DNA from: an uncultured Clostridium sp.
GTDB taxonomy: Bacteria; Bacillota; Clostridia; Oscillospirales; Acutalibacteraceae
Length of the DNA stretch: 64,000 nt
Direction: 5' to 3'
NCBI GenBank assembly: GCA_958422185.1
Contig: CATZNW010000004.1
Coordinates: forward strand, 1-64,000
The first letter of the stretch is position 1; the number at the start of each line of letters is the position of its first letter. The notes under the pieces are model-generated. The model was not told the DNA's origin and did not search any database. It saw only the letters and a list, made by a program, of their open reading frames with translations. Shown here piece after piece: positions 33,063 through 42,123 of this stretch. The translations under genes and the position numbers were made by a program.

Positions 33063-34096
33063 TGAGCCACCTCTGTTTTCTTTCTTCGTAATTGACCGCA
33101 AGAAGCATTTATATCGCTTCCGAGAGTCCTTCTTATTGTAGCATTAATACCGTTTTTTTGCAATATATGCAAAAAATTATTCACAGCCTTATCGCTGCTT
33201 CTGATATTTTTTCGCTCTTCAACATTGTTGACAGGAATAAGATTCACATGGCAAAGCACGCCTTTTAGTAAACGGGAAAGTTCGGCAGCACACGCATCCG
33301 AGTCATTCACATCTTTTATCAATGTATATTCAAAGGAAACGCGCCTGGAAGTATGCTTTGCATATTCCTTACAGATGCTGATCAGTTCCCTGACTCCCCA
33401 CTTATGATTGACAGGCATGATTCTGTTTCTTATCTCGTCATTAGGTGCGTGCAGGGATATTGTAAGCGTTATCTGTGAATTGAGCTTCATCAGCTCTTTG
33501 ATTTTGGGAACGATTCCGCAGGTGGAAAGCGTGATATTTCTTGCAGAAATGTTAAGACCTTTATCACTGTTCACATTTTCTATAAATCTTATAACATTCG
33601 TAAAATTGTCAAGCGGCTCGCCTATTCCCATCAAAACTATATGCGATATTCTTATGTCCAGATCCTTTTCAGCCGCGTGAAGCTGCGCTTCAATCTCGCC
33701 TGCAGTTAAATTTCTTTTATAACCGGCTAAAGTTGATGCGCAGAATCTGCATCCCATTTTGCATCCGACCTGGCTTGAAACGCAGATCGTATAGCCGTAT
33801 TTATACTTCATTATAACGGATTCGATATATTCCCCGTCAGTCAGTCTGAAGAGATATTTTACTGTTGCGTCTACGGTGGAAACAAATTTATCTTCAATTT
33901 TACAGGAAGATATGAAGAATTCTTTTGAAAGCGCACTTCTGATATCCTTTGAGATGTTGCTCATCTCATCAAAATCACAAACGCCTGATTTATGGAGCCA
34001 TTCAAAGATCTGATTTGCCCTGTACCTTGCAAGGCCCTTTTCCGATACCCACCCGCAAAGTTCCTGCAGACTTAAAGAACTAATATCCTTTTTCAT
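33059..34096 (-). CDS. rlmN: 23S rRNA/tRNA adenine-C2 methyltransferase RlmN
   Basis: Radical-SAM enzyme that methylates A2503 of 23S rRNA and A37 of some tRNAs. The cluster motif is CKMGCRFCAST (about residues 109-119). The conserved GMGEPLDN appears here as GIGEPLDN, followed by LSTCGIVPKI. The C-terminal catalytic cysteine lies in GSDINASCGQLR. Length 345. AAAGG is within the end of rsmB, 6 bases before the ATG, and the stop overlaps prpC. Confidence 0.97.
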   Translation of the reverse strand: MKKDISSLSLQELCGWVSEKGLARYRANQIFEWLHKSGVCDFDEMSNISKDIRSALSKEFFISSCKIEDKFVSTVDATVKYLFRLTDGEYIESVIMKYKYGYTICVSSQVGCKMGCRFCASTLAGYKRNLTAGEIEAQLHAAEKDLDIRISHIVLMGIGEPLDNFTNVIRFIENVNSDKGLNISARNITLSTCGIVPKIKELMKLNSQITLTISLHAPNDEIRNRIMPVNHKWGVRELISICKEYAKHTSRRVSFEYTLIKDVNDSDACAAELSRLLKGVLCHVNLIPVNNVEERKNIRSSDKAVNNFLHILQKNGINATIRRTLGSDINASCGQLRRKKTEVAQ

Positions 34097-35332
34097 TTAT
34101 AACCTTTCAATAATGCTGTAAAAGAAACCGTCGCCGCCGTTTTCACCGGGGAAAAACGTTTTCATTTCACTAATAGCGAAATCATGCCTGCTATTTAGGA
34201 ATTCGTAAACGACATTCTCATTTTCTCTTTTGTTCAGCGTACATGTTGAATACATGAGTTTTCCGCCCGGTTTAAGATATTCTGCGGATGTACGCAGAAT
34301 TTCGGACTGGATCACCGGAAGCTTCTTGACCGAATCAAGTTTCCGGTATTTAATTTCCGGCTTTCTTCTGACTATCCCGTATCCGCTGCAGGGTACGTCA
34401 CAGATTATTTTGTCCGCTTTTCCGATGTATTCATTAAAAATACGAGCGTCATTCACCTTTGCAGTTATATTTGAAATTTCAAGCCTTTTAACCGATGATT
34501 CAATAAGCTTGACCCTGTTTTGATGCAGGTCAAAAGAATATACCTTTCCGTTTTTTCCTGTTAAGTAAGACGCAAGAAATGACTTTCCTCCGGGGGACGC
34601 GCAAAAATCAAATACGGTATCGCCCTCGGCGATCTTTAAAGCATAAACAGCCCTGATACATGAAATATCCTGAATATGAAAAAGCCCGTCCTGGAAAGCT
34701 TTTAGCTCGGCAATATCGGCAGAAGAATCTATTCTTACGAAATTACCAAAAACGGCACACTTCACACCTTCATCAGTAAGGACCGCGCAGAGCTCATGGA
34801 CATTGGTCTTATTGATATTAGCTACCGCAAATACAGAAGGCCTCCCGTTCAGCGCCGGCAAAAAATGCAGAATGTTGTCTTCCCCATAAGCTTTTTTCCA
34901 CATATTTATCAGTTCTTCGGGAACGGAATATTTAAGGCTTAGATCGGATAGGCTGTTTATATCTATTCTGTTCTTATCAACGTTATGCAAAACGGCATTT
35001 ACAAAAGACGAATAAAACGCAAGACCGTTGGATTTCGCCAGCTTAACGCTCTCGTTGATAGCAGCAGCCGGAGTAACCTTATCCATAAAATACAGCTGAT
35101 ATGTACCGATCCTAAGAATCGTTCTTAGTTTCGGTTTCGGTCTGTCACAATATTTATCTATAATATAATCAAGCGTCAGAAGCCTTTCAAGAACGCCGTA
35201 AACCAATCTTGCGGCAAAAGCCCTGCCTTCGCTCAAATGAGACAGAGCATTGTCCAAAGCAATATTTGAATAAGCGTTGCTAAAACAAACCTTATATAGC
35301 GTTTCAAACGCCGCCTGCCTTGCACTGATCAC
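34097..35332 (-). CDS. rsmB: 16S rRNA cytosine-967 C5-methyltransferase
   Basis: SAM-dependent methyltransferase of the Sun/RsmB family. The N-terminal NusB-like domain (about 1-130) begins ARQAAFETLYKV and contains LRIGTYQLYFMDKVTPAAAINESVKLAK. The catalytic domain has FCASPGGKSFLASYL (SAM site), the DVPCSGYGIVRRKPE motif IV cysteine and MYSTCTLNKRENE, with the nucleophilic cysteine in STCTL. The start is GTG at 35332, overlapping the upstream stop. Length 411. Confidence 0.94.
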   Translation of the reverse strand: MISARQAAFETLYKVCFSNAYSNIALDNALSHLSEGRAFAARLVYGVLERLLTLDYIIDKYCDRPKPKLRTILRIGTYQLYFMDKVTPAAAINESVKLAKSNGLAFYSSFVNAVLHNVDKNRIDINSLSDLSLKYSVPEELINMWKKAYGEDNILHFLPALNGRPSVFAVANINKTNVHELCAVLTDEGVKCAVFGNFVRIDSSADIAELKAFQDGLFHIQDISCIRAVYALKIAEGDTVFDFCASPGGKSFLASYLTGKNGKVYSFDLHQNRVKLIESSVKRLEISNITAKVNDARIFNEYIGKADKIICDVPCSGYGIVRRKPEIKYRKLDSVKKLPVIQSEILRTSAEYLKPGGKLMYSTCTLNKRENENVVYEFLNSRHDFAISEMKTFFPGENGGDGFFYSIIERL

Positions 35333-36015
35333 TTTCTTCTTCCTGCAACAAGCAGCAATCGGAGCAAGGTTGCAAGTGACGATGCAAGTGCTGCAACATA
35401 GGTTAGGGCAGCCGAGGTTAGAACTTTTTTAGCTCCTGTATATTCCGCACCGATAAGGAAGCCGTTTGTTCTGATAGTCTGAAGCGCTCTTTTCGAAGCG
35501 TTGAATTCAACCGGAAGTGTGATAAGCTGAAATACAGCAACAGCGGCATAAAGTATAATACCGATATAAATAAGAGGTTGCCAGCTGAATATAATTCCTA
35601 TAAGAGCAAGAGGGATGCCAAGTGTAGAGCCGAATCTTGTTACAGGAATAACCAAATTCCTGACTTTAAGCGGAAAATAACCCTGCGCGTGCTGACACGC
35701 ATGACCGGCTTCATGGCAGGCTATGCCTACGGCAGCGATACTGTTGGAATTGAAAACGCCTTCGGAAAGGCATATCTCCTTGGTTTTAGGATTATAATGA
35801 TCCGTTAGATTACCGGCTATACGCTTGATTCTTACATCTGTTACGCCGTTCATCTGCAAAAGCTCATACGCCGCCTGGGCACCGGTAAGGTTGCGTGCAT
35901 TTCTGATCCTGCCGTATTTTTTATAGTTGGACTGCACTTTCATCTGACAAATGAAAGCGAAAATCAAAACCGGGATCATGATAAATCCGGTCAGATAGTA
36001 AATATAAATATCCAT
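35329..36015 (-). CDS. Neutral zinc metallopeptidase, YugP type
   Basis: Membrane metalloprotease family typified by Bacillus YugP. Hydrophobic segments lie at the N-terminus (about 4-23) and in pairs around 110-160 and 195-218. The zinc motif HEAGHACQH (HExxH, about residue 99) is preceded by YNPKTKEICLSEGVFNSNSIAAVGIA, the family spelling. The ATG at 36015 has AAGGGTGA upstream; starting at 36045 would add ten unmatched residues. Length 228. The substrate is unknown. It commonly sits in fmt-rsmB clusters of Clostridia. Confidence 0.9.
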   Translation of the reverse strand: MDIYIYYLTGFIMIPVLIFAFICQMKVQSNYKKYGRIRNARNLTGAQAAYELLQMNGVTDVRIKRIAGNLTDHYNPKTKEICLSEGVFNSNSIAAVGIACHEAGHACQHAQGYFPLKVRNLVIPVTRFGSTLGIPLALIGIIFSWQPLIYIGIILYAAVAVFQLITLPVEFNASKRALQTIRTNGFLIGAEYTGAKKVLTSAALTYVAALASSLATLLRLLLVAGRRK

Positions 36016-36085
36016 ACAATCACCCTTTCCCTGCAGTATCCACACAGTGCAGCAGTTAATCTATCTTTATTATTATCTGCGAAAC

Positions 36086-37012
36086 TTATATACCTATTAC
36101 CGAACCTTCACTGACTTTATTTCCGGCAAGAAAGGAACGGATATCCATCTTCTTTTTTCCGACAGGCTGAATCTCAGTAATAGATATGCATTTACCGTCG
36201 CCGCAGGAGACGATCAGCTCCTTATCAGCCTTTATGATCTCGCCGGGTCTTCCGCCGGATATATCGGTCAGCAGAGAAGAATGGATCTTAACATTTTTTC
36301 CGCAGATAACAGTTTCAGCGCAAGGCCATGTCTGAAGGCCGCGGATTTGATTATGAATCTCAAAGGCCGACCTGTTCCAGTCAATGGGACTTAATGACTT
36401 ATCTATCATAGCTGCGTATGATGATTCACCAACCTGCTTTTTCGGTCTGATTGCTCCGTTTTGAATCAGCTTAATGGTATAAGCGAGCGCGTCAGCACCC
36501 ATAAAAGACAGTCTTTCAAACAACTCTGCGGAAGTTTCGTTAATATCGATCGGCGTTTTTACTGTGTAAAGTACATCACCGGTATCAATACCCGCATCCA
36601 TTTGCATAACAGAAATTCCGGTTTCACTGTCTCCGTTCAAAACAGCCCGTTGGATTGGTGCAGCACCTCTGTACTTCGGAAGCAAAGAAGCATGCACACA
36701 GATACAGCCGTATTTGGGGATATCCAGTATTGATTCAGGCAGAATTTTTCCGTACGCAGCAACAACGATGAGGTCTGGCTTGATCTGTTTGAGTATATCA
36801 CAGGCATCACCTTTTTTTAAGGTATCCGGCTGAAAAACAGGCAGTGAATTGCTGACAGCGGCAGATTTAACAGCCGAAGGAGTAAGCACCTGCTTTCTGC
36901 CCGTCTTTTTATCCGGCTGTGTAAAAACAGCCGCAATTTCATAGTTTTCGTCAATTAGCCTCTGCAATGACGGCACGGCAAAATCCGGCGTTCCCATAAA
37001 TACAATTCTCAT
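36086..37012 (-). CDS. fmt: Methionyl-tRNA formyltransferase
   Basis: Formylates initiator Met-tRNA. The N-terminal domain starts RIVFMGTPDFAVPSLQRL. The formyl-transfer motif is CICVHASLLPKYRGAAPIQRAVLNGD (about 105-130), containing the catalytic Asn/His/Asp region, although the usual SLLP context reads HASLLPKYRG. A C-terminal OB-like tRNA-binding domain covers about 205-308. The start overlaps the def stop by 4 bases; def removes the formyl group later added by this enzyme's pathway. Confidence 0.96.
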   Translation of the reverse strand: MRIVFMGTPDFAVPSLQRLIDENYEIAAVFTQPDKKTGRKQVLTPSAVKSAAVSNSLPVFQPDTLKKGDACDILKQIKPDLIVVAAYGKILPESILDIPKYGCICVHASLLPKYRGAAPIQRAVLNGDSETGISVMQMDAGIDTGDVLYTVKTPIDINETSAELFERLSFMGADALAYTIKLIQNGAIRPKKQVGESSYAAMIDKSLSPIDWNRSAFEIHNQIRGLQTWPCAETVICGKNVKIHSSLLTDISGGRPGEIIKADKELIVSCGDGKCISITEIQPVGKKKMDIRSFLAGNKVSEGSVIGI

Positions 37013-37467
37013 TGCTCTTCCAGCTTTCCGTCAACAAGATGGGCAGTAAACAAAATACCGTCAAGATGATCGATCTCATGGCAGAGAGCACGGGCTTTCA
37101 GATCTTCTCCGGTGAAGACCTGCCATTTGCCGTTTCTGTCCTGCGCTTTTACCTGAACTTTTTTCGGACGGAGTGTAACGCCGTATTTGCCGGGTAAAGA
37201 AAGGCACCCTTCACTTTCCCTCTGCTCGCCCTCTTCCAGAGTTATCTCCGGATTTACCAGTTCTATGGGACCTTCGCCGATATCAATTACAACAACACGT
37301 TTAAGTATACCGACCTGAACGGCAGCAAGACCAACGCCGTTTGATTCGTACATAGTTTCAAACATATCGTCAATAAGCAAAGCAAGCTTTGAATCAAATT
37401 TTTCAACCTTTCTGCTCTTCTTATACAGTATAGGATCTCCTAATTTTACAACATTTCTTAATGCCAT
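37009..37467 (-). CDS. def: Peptide deformylase
   Basis: Removes the N-formyl group from new proteins. The three metal-site motifs are present: GVGLAAVQVG (motif 1, about 43-52), EGCLSLPG (motif 2, about 88-95, metal-binding Cys) and HEIDHLDG (motif 3, about 129-136, with HExxH). Length 152, a type 1-like short form. It overlaps fmt by 4 bases and follows priA after a 64-base gap. Confidence 0.97.
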   Translation of the reverse strand: MALRNVVKLGDPILYKKSRKVEKFDSKLALLIDDMFETMYESNGVGLAAVQVGILKRVVVIDIGEGPIELVNPEITLEEGEQRESEGCLSLPGKYGVTLRPKKVQVKAQDRNGKWQVFTGEDLKARALCHEIDHLDGILFTAHLVDGKLEEQ

Positions 37468-37531
37468 TTTTACACTGCCTTTCCGGCTGCATATTTTTTG
37501 TTACCGCGGCAAAGCAGCCAATAACGCGGTA

Positions 37532-39757
37532 TCAGTTAAGCTCGTACGGGTTCAGATCAACCGAGACCGTAACACTTTTATACTCTTTTATTTTACCGAT
37601 TTTATTTAATATTTCATTTAACATTTTGCGAACTGATTTTGAATTTTTGCATTTAACAGTCAGTCCGTATCTGTAATGATTCTTCAGTTTGCTGATCTTT
37701 GACGGACTCGGCCCCAACACAATGAGTTTTTCTGATGCATACTTGGATTTATTTAGTTCAACAAGATACTCAAAAAAGGACTTTGAACAAAGAGCCGCTT
37801 GGTTTTCATCTTCACATATAAAAGATATAAAATAGATATCACAAAACGGAGGATAAGTCAAAAGCTTTCTAAGTGAGATCTCGCTGTGATAAAACGACTT
37901 ATAATCCTGATTTGAAGCATATTCAATTATTTCATTATAAGGATTGATCGTTTGTATAACAGCTTTTCCCGGCTCCTCACGTCTGCCGCTTCTTCCGACC
38001 ACCTGAGTTATAAGGTCAAATGACCGCTCGTTAGCAAGATAGCTTTCGTCATAAAGCGAGTTGTCTGCATTCACAACACCAACAAGTGTTACGTTTGGAA
38101 AGTCAAGACCCTTTGCAACCATCTGCGTACCTATAAGGATATCATAATCGCCAGACGAAAAAGCGTCAAACAGTTTCTGATGACTGAATTTAGCGGTTGT
38201 TGTGTCCGCATCCATTCTAAGGACGGAAGCTTTAGGAAAGAGTCTTGAAAGCTCGTCTTCAATACGCTGCGTGCCGAAACCGCTGTATCTTATACTATTT
38301 TTTCCGCATTCCGGGCATATGTTGTCCAGCGGTTTGGAGAAACCACAATAATGGCACATAAGCCTGTTATTATAGCTGTGATAAGTAAGACTGATGCTGC
38401 AGTTCGGACAAGTTATTACATGCCCGCAGCTGTTGCATGCTATAAAAGTATTATAACCTCGCCGGTTGATCAGCAATATAGTTTGCTTGTGCCTGTCAAG
38501 ATTTTCCTGAATCAGCTTACGCAGGGTTTCAGAAACAGGTGATCTGTTGCCGGAAGCCATTTCGCTTTTCATATCTACCGTTATAACCTGAGGCAGCTTT
38601 GAATTACCGTATCTCTCGTTGATTTCACAAAGCCGGTATTTGCCGTTGACTGCCGCAGAAAAGCTCTCTACACTTGGTGTGGCGGAGGTCATCAGAAACA
38701 GCGCCTTGTTATATCTGCATCTAAAATTAGCAACGTCACGCGCATGATAGCGAGGTGTGCGCTCACTTTTATAAGTGTGTTCCTGTTCCTCATCCATCAC
38801 AATCAGGCCAAGATTGTGAAGCGGCGCAAAAACAGCGCTGCGCGTACCTATAACGATTTTTGCGTCTCCCCTGTCAGCGCGCTTGTATTCATCCGTTCTT
38901 TCACCAATTGAAAGACCACTGTGCAAAACCGCTACCTTTTTTCCGTATCTGCTGTGAAATATGGAAAGCATCTGGGGAGTAAGCGCGATTTCCGGCACAA
39001 GAACGATTACATCTTTACCCTGATCCAGGGCTTCATCAATTAACTTAAGATATACCTGAGTTTTGCCCGAGCCTGTAACACCATACAAAAGACCTGTTCC
39101 ACCGTCGGATTTAAGCATTTCCATATAAACATGAAATGCTTTTTGCTGACTTTCGGAAAGATGAATCGGCGCTCTGCTGCCGTTTTCGGATACATTTTTA
39201 AAAGGAGTTCTGTAAACTTCCTTATCAAAATATTCACAGACGCCGTATTTGACCAGATTATCAAGCACGCCTTTGCCTACAGAGCAGAATTCACAGACTT
39301 CATTTACTTCAGCGCTTACAACATCACAAAGAAGATCATAGACGGATTGCTGCTTTGCAGTTAATTTTGACGGGATGATCCCTGCCTCCGCCAATCTTAT
39401 CATTTTACTGCTTTTATCGCGGATCTTGTCCGTTCCGCGGGGAAGCATCTGCCTGAGGCAATCGTAAGTTGTACAGAAACAACGCTCTTTCAGCCAAAGA
39501 GCCAGTGAGACCATCTCATCAGGCAGTGCGTTTACTTTCTCGTCTACTGCTGAAATCTCTTTAAGCTGTGTATTCAGGGCATAAAAAAGTTTTATGACGA
39601 TTCCGCGCCGCTTGGTATTAGATCTGCCAAAAGGCACAGTTACCTTTGAGCCGCATTTTATCTTACTCGCAAGCAGCTCGGGCACATAATAATTATAATC
39701 ATCACCGGAGCTGAAAAATGTATTTTCAACAGCTACGGTGGCAATCAGCCTGTTCAT
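37532..39757 (-). CDS. priA: Primosomal protein N' (replication restart helicase PriA)
   Basis: Loads the replisome at repaired forks. An N-terminal DNA-binding domain (about 1-100) is followed by a helicase core: Walker A GVTGSGKTQVYL (about 227-238), DEEQEHTYKSERTPRYHARD (about 323-342), and later motifs LLINRRGYNTF and GTQMVAKGLDFPNV. The zinc-binding region carries eight cysteines (CNSCGHVITCPNCS then CHYCGF and CPECG, about 440-490). Length 741. The ATG shares a base with the rpoZ stop (TAATG). Confidence 0.97.
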   Translation of the reverse strand: MNRLIATVAVENTFFSSGDDYNYYVPELLASKIKCGSKVTVPFGRSNTKRRGIVIKLFYALNTQLKEISAVDEKVNALPDEMVSLALWLKERCFCTTYDCLRQMLPRGTDKIRDKSSKMIRLAEAGIIPSKLTAKQQSVYDLLCDVVSAEVNEVCEFCSVGKGVLDNLVKYGVCEYFDKEVYRTPFKNVSENGSRAPIHLSESQQKAFHVYMEMLKSDGGTGLLYGVTGSGKTQVYLKLIDEALDQGKDVIVLVPEIALTPQMLSIFHSRYGKKVAVLHSGLSIGERTDEYKRADRGDAKIVIGTRSAVFAPLHNLGLIVMDEEQEHTYKSERTPRYHARDVANFRCRYNKALFLMTSATPSVESFSAAVNGKYRLCEINERYGNSKLPQVITVDMKSEMASGNRSPVSETLRKLIQENLDRHKQTILLINRRGYNTFIACNSCGHVITCPNCSISLTYHSYNNRLMCHYCGFSKPLDNICPECGKNSIRYSGFGTQRIEDELSRLFPKASVLRMDADTTTAKFSHQKLFDAFSSGDYDILIGTQMVAKGLDFPNVTLVGVVNADNSLYDESYLANERSFDLITQVVGRSGRREEPGKAVIQTINPYNEIIEYASNQDYKSFYHSEISLRKLLTYPPFCDIYFISFICEDENQAALCSKSFFEYLVELNKSKYASEKLIVLGPSPSKISKLKNHYRYGLTVKCKNSKSVRKMLNEILNKIGKIKEYKSVTVSVDLNPYELN

Positions 39758-40032
39758 TACTCGGCAAGATTCGCTGCATCGTCAGCCGGTTTTTGCTCTG
39801 CTGCATTCTTTGCGTCTTTTTGTTTCTGTGTATGAATCTCCTCCGGCTCTTCAACAACGAACTTTCCGTCATATATATCACCGATAGCCATAGAAACAGA
39901 CTTGTCATCAAGCAAAACTTCATTTTTAATTGCTTCGTCCCTTATTTCGCGCGCTCTTTTTGCTACGCCGACCACAAGGCTGTATCTGCTGTTGCAATCC
40001 TTAAGAAGCTTTTTTAAATCGGGGTTAAACAT
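39757..40032 (-). CDS. rpoZ: DNA-directed RNA polymerase omega subunit
   Basis: Small RNA polymerase subunit that assists assembly of beta-prime. The 91-residue protein contains NSRYSLVVGVAKRAREI (about 14-30), the omega signature, and a conserved helix with KSVSMAIGDIYDGKFVV. The charged Ala/Lys/Glu tail is typical of clostridial omega. It lies between gmk and priA, the standard order. Confidence 0.93.
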   Translation of the reverse strand: MFNPDLKKLLKDCNSRYSLVVGVAKRAREIRDEAIKNEVLLDDKSVSMAIGDIYDGKFVVEEPEEIHTQKQKDAKNAAEQKPADDAANLAE

Positions 40033-40043
40033 AATAAAATCTC

Positions 40044-40625
40044 CTATTCGTTTAGATTACGCTTTTCAAGTTCAGCGTTTAAGATATCATTTATTTCGTG
40101 CACTGCTTTTTGTAATTCGTCATTAATAACAACATAATTAAATTTCGTAGCGGCCTCGATCTCTTCTTCAGCTATCTTCAGGCGCTTTCTAATTACGTCA
40201 TCGCTTTCGGTATTTCGTTTTTTCAGACGGTGCTCAAGCGTGTGCATATCCGGGGGCATTAAAAAGATGGAAACAGCGTCCGGATAATTCTTCATCACTT
40301 TTTGCGCGCCCTTACGCTCGATGATAAGAAAACAGATTTTTCCTTTTTTTACAGCAGCAAGAGCGGGTGCGGCAGGCGTCCCGTAGTAGCAGTTATTATA
40401 GCTTGCGTATTCCAAAAAACTGTCCTGCCTGATCATATCTTCAAATTCTTCAACCGTTTTAAAGAAATAATCTACGCCGTCAATTTCGCCAGATCTGGGC
40501 AAGCGTGTTGTGGCTGAAACAGATTCGCACACATCGCTTCTTATTTTTGAAATCTCACGGAATACAGTGTCCTTACCGCATCCGCTTGGGGCGGATAAAA
40601 TGACAATCATTCCTTTTTTTCTCAT
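40044..40625 (-). CDS. gmk: Guanylate kinase
   Basis: Phosphorylates GMP to GDP. The P-loop is LSAPSGCGKDTVFREI (about 11-26), where the usual GKST/GKGT appears as GKDT. GMP-binding residues occur in SATTRLPRSGEIDGVDYFF, and YYGTP follows. The lid region lies near KKRNTESDDVIRKRL. Length 193. Its ATG overlaps the remA stop by 4 bases. Confidence 0.95.
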   Translation of the reverse strand: MRKKGMIVILSAPSGCGKDTVFREISKIRSDVCESVSATTRLPRSGEIDGVDYFFKTVEEFEDMIRQDSFLEYASYNNCYYGTPAAPALAAVKKGKICFLIIERKGAQKVMKNYPDAVSIFLMPPDMHTLEHRLKKRNTESDDVIRKRLKIAEEEIEAATKFNYVVINDELQKAVHEINDILNAELEKRNLNE

Positions 40626-40870
40626 TGATCCTCCCCCTTTGCGCCGAATCTTTGAGTGATCTGCCTTAGATCAAGGTAGGAAAGCACAACATGATCCGAA
40701 TCGGTAATGATAACGCTCAGCGTTTTCCTGCCGTGTGTTGCATCTATAAGCGAACCGTTCGCTTTTGCCTCCTGGATCATTCTTTTAACCGGTGCCGATT
40801 CCGGACTTACAATAGAAATAATTCTGGCGGCATTTACAAGATTTCCAAATCCTATATTTACAAAATCCAT
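40622..40870 (-). CDS. remA: RemA-type DUF370 regulator
   Basis: Small DNA-binding protein of the DUF370 family; Bacillus RemA activates matrix and osmoprotection genes. The 82-residue sequence shows the diagnostic N-terminus NIGFGNLVNAARIISIVSPESAPVKRMI, then GSLIDATHGRKTLSVIITDSDHVVLS. It is part of yloC-remA-gmk-rpoZ, overlapping gmk by 4 bases. What it regulates in this organism is unknown. Confidence 0.93.
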   Translation of the reverse strand: MDFVNIGFGNLVNAARIISIVSPESAPVKRMIQEAKANGSLIDATHGRKTLSVIITDSDHVVLSYLDLRQITQRFGAKGEDQ

Positions 40871-40900
40871 ATTTCAAATACCTTTCCGAATGAAAGAAAG

Positions 40901-41779
40901 TCATTCAATGTTCTGAATCTGTTCACGGATCTTTTCCACTTCCGCTTTTATATCCACAACTTTTCGGGCAATTTCCACATCACTTGCTTTTGAACCGATG
41001 GTATTGGCTTCGCGGTTGATCTCCTGAACCAGAAAATCCATCTTTCTGCCGATGGGCTCAGAGCTTTCCAGGAAAGTACGGAGCTGGGAAATATGTGAAC
41101 GAAGTCTTACCGTTTCCTCGGCAACAGCAACTTTATCCGCAAAAATTGCAACTTCCTGAATGATTCTGCCTTCGTCCAGAGAAACATCACCAATTAATTC
41201 ATGAACCCGCTCTACAAGTTTATCGTTATATTCCTTAACAGTTTCTGGAGATCTTTTTTCTATAAATGAAACGCAGTCAAGAATATATTCTGAGCGTGAG
41301 GAAATGTCGCAACGCATTTTCTCGCCTTCGATCTCGCGCATCTTTATAAATTTGGTAACGGCTTCATCAGCAACCGGCTCAATCAAAGACCACAGTTTTT
41401 CCTCGTCCTCGTCCGCCTTTCTCAGAACAAAGACATCAGGAAAGCGCGCAACTGCGGAAGCGCCGTAATCCTCTTTAAGTGAATACGTTTCAGATAATTC
41501 TTTAAGTGCTTTTACATAAGCCGACGCCAGCGTGTGATTTACAACAACGTCCGCGTCATCTGTTTTAAGCGCTTCAACGCCTAGAAAGCAATCAATCTTT
41601 CCGCGCGTAACGCGTGAATTAACAAAGGATTTGAGCTTTTCTTCTGCAAATCCGTACTGTCTGGGCAGACGGCAGTTAAAATCAAAATAACGGTGATTAA
41701 CTGACTTTAACTCAACAGTAATAAAATACCCTTCCGCTTCGGCAGCAGCGCGTCCGAAGCCCGTCATAGATCTGATCAT
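40901..41779 (-). CDS. yloC: YicC/YloC-family endoribonuclease
   Basis: Member of the YicC/YloC family, members of which are reported to be endoribonucleases. The N-terminus MIRSMTGFGRAAAE is diagnostic, as are VELKSVNHRYFDFNCRLPR (about 23-41) and the C-terminal KMDFLVQEINREANTIGSKASD (about 253-274). Length 292. GGAG lies 7 bases before the ATG. It heads the long operon and is preceded by a near-consensus promoter. Confidence 0.95.
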   Translation of the reverse strand: MIRSMTGFGRAAAEAEGYFITVELKSVNHRYFDFNCRLPRQYGFAEEKLKSFVNSRVTRGKIDCFLGVEALKTDDADVVVNHTLASAYVKALKELSETYSLKEDYGASAVARFPDVFVLRKADEDEEKLWSLIEPVADEAVTKFIKMREIEGEKMRCDISSRSEYILDCVSFIEKRSPETVKEYNDKLVERVHELIGDVSLDEGRIIQEVAIFADKVAVAEETVRLRSHISQLRTFLESSEPIGRKMDFLVQEINREANTIGSKASDVEIARKVVDIKAEVEKIREQIQNIE

Positions 41780-41818
41780 AAAATATCTCCATAAAACAAG
41801 TAATATATATTTTTAACT

Positions 41819-41847
41819 ATTATAAAACCGTGCAATTGCAAGGTCAA
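41819..41847 (-). promoter_or_regulatory. Promoter of the yloC-to-thiN operon
   Basis: TTGACC (41847-41842), a 17-base spacer and consensus TATAAT (41824-41819) on the minus strand, 40 bases before the yloC ATG. It is the best promoter visible for the 13-kb run of genes. Confidence 0.8.
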
Positions 41848-41895
41848 TAGTTTGTTAATATTTAATTTACAATATTCACATTATGTTTACAAACA

Positions 41896-41928
41896 CAAAA
41901 AAAGAGCGGAGGTTTTACCCTCCGCTCT
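41896..41928 (-). terminator. Terminator of the first giant-protein/peptide unit
   Basis: AGAGCGGAGG (41903-41912) pairs with CCTCCGCTCT (41919-41928). Seven T residues follow on the minus strand. It lies 16 bases after the small peptide's stop. Confidence 0.85.
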
Positions 41929-41943
41929 GCTCATAAATTCGGA

Positions 41944-42108
41944 TCAGAAGATCGGACCATTCTCGTCCCAGGACTGACCGTCAATTACTACGATTCCGCC
42001 GTCACCATCGCCGCCTTCTTCTATACCGCCGCCAAAAGACGACGTGAAGACATTGCTGATCGTGAATCTTTCAATCTCCGCCGAAGGAGACTCATAAAAC
42101 CTCTTCAT
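41944..42108 (-). CDS. 54-residue peptide following giant protein 1
   Basis: Short gene starting 15 bases after the stop of the 2111-residue protein, with AAAGGAGGAG 8 bases before its ATG. The product begins MKRFYESPSAEIERFTISN, continues through TSSFGGG and an Asp/Glu/Gly-rich stretch (EEGGDGDGG), and ends VVIDGQSWDENGPIF. A 39-residue paralogue follows the other giant gene (55605-55724); the first 12 residues differ at one position (R/K), then the sequences diverge. There is no signal peptide and no Cys. The function is unknown. The pattern of constant start and variable, acidic C-terminus recalls precursor peptides, but I see no maturation enzyme nearby. Confidence 0.82.
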   Translation of the reverse strand: MKRFYESPSAEIERFTISNVFTSSFGGGIEEGGDGDGGIVVIDGQSWDENGPIF

Positions 42109-42123
42109 TTATAAACTCCTCCT

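Noticed and set aside
41944..42108. Peptide as a classical lanthipeptide/bacteriocin precursor
   Set aside because: No Cys for lanthionine rings, no GG-type leader cleavage site in a typical position, and no modification, protease or ABC transporter gene nearby.
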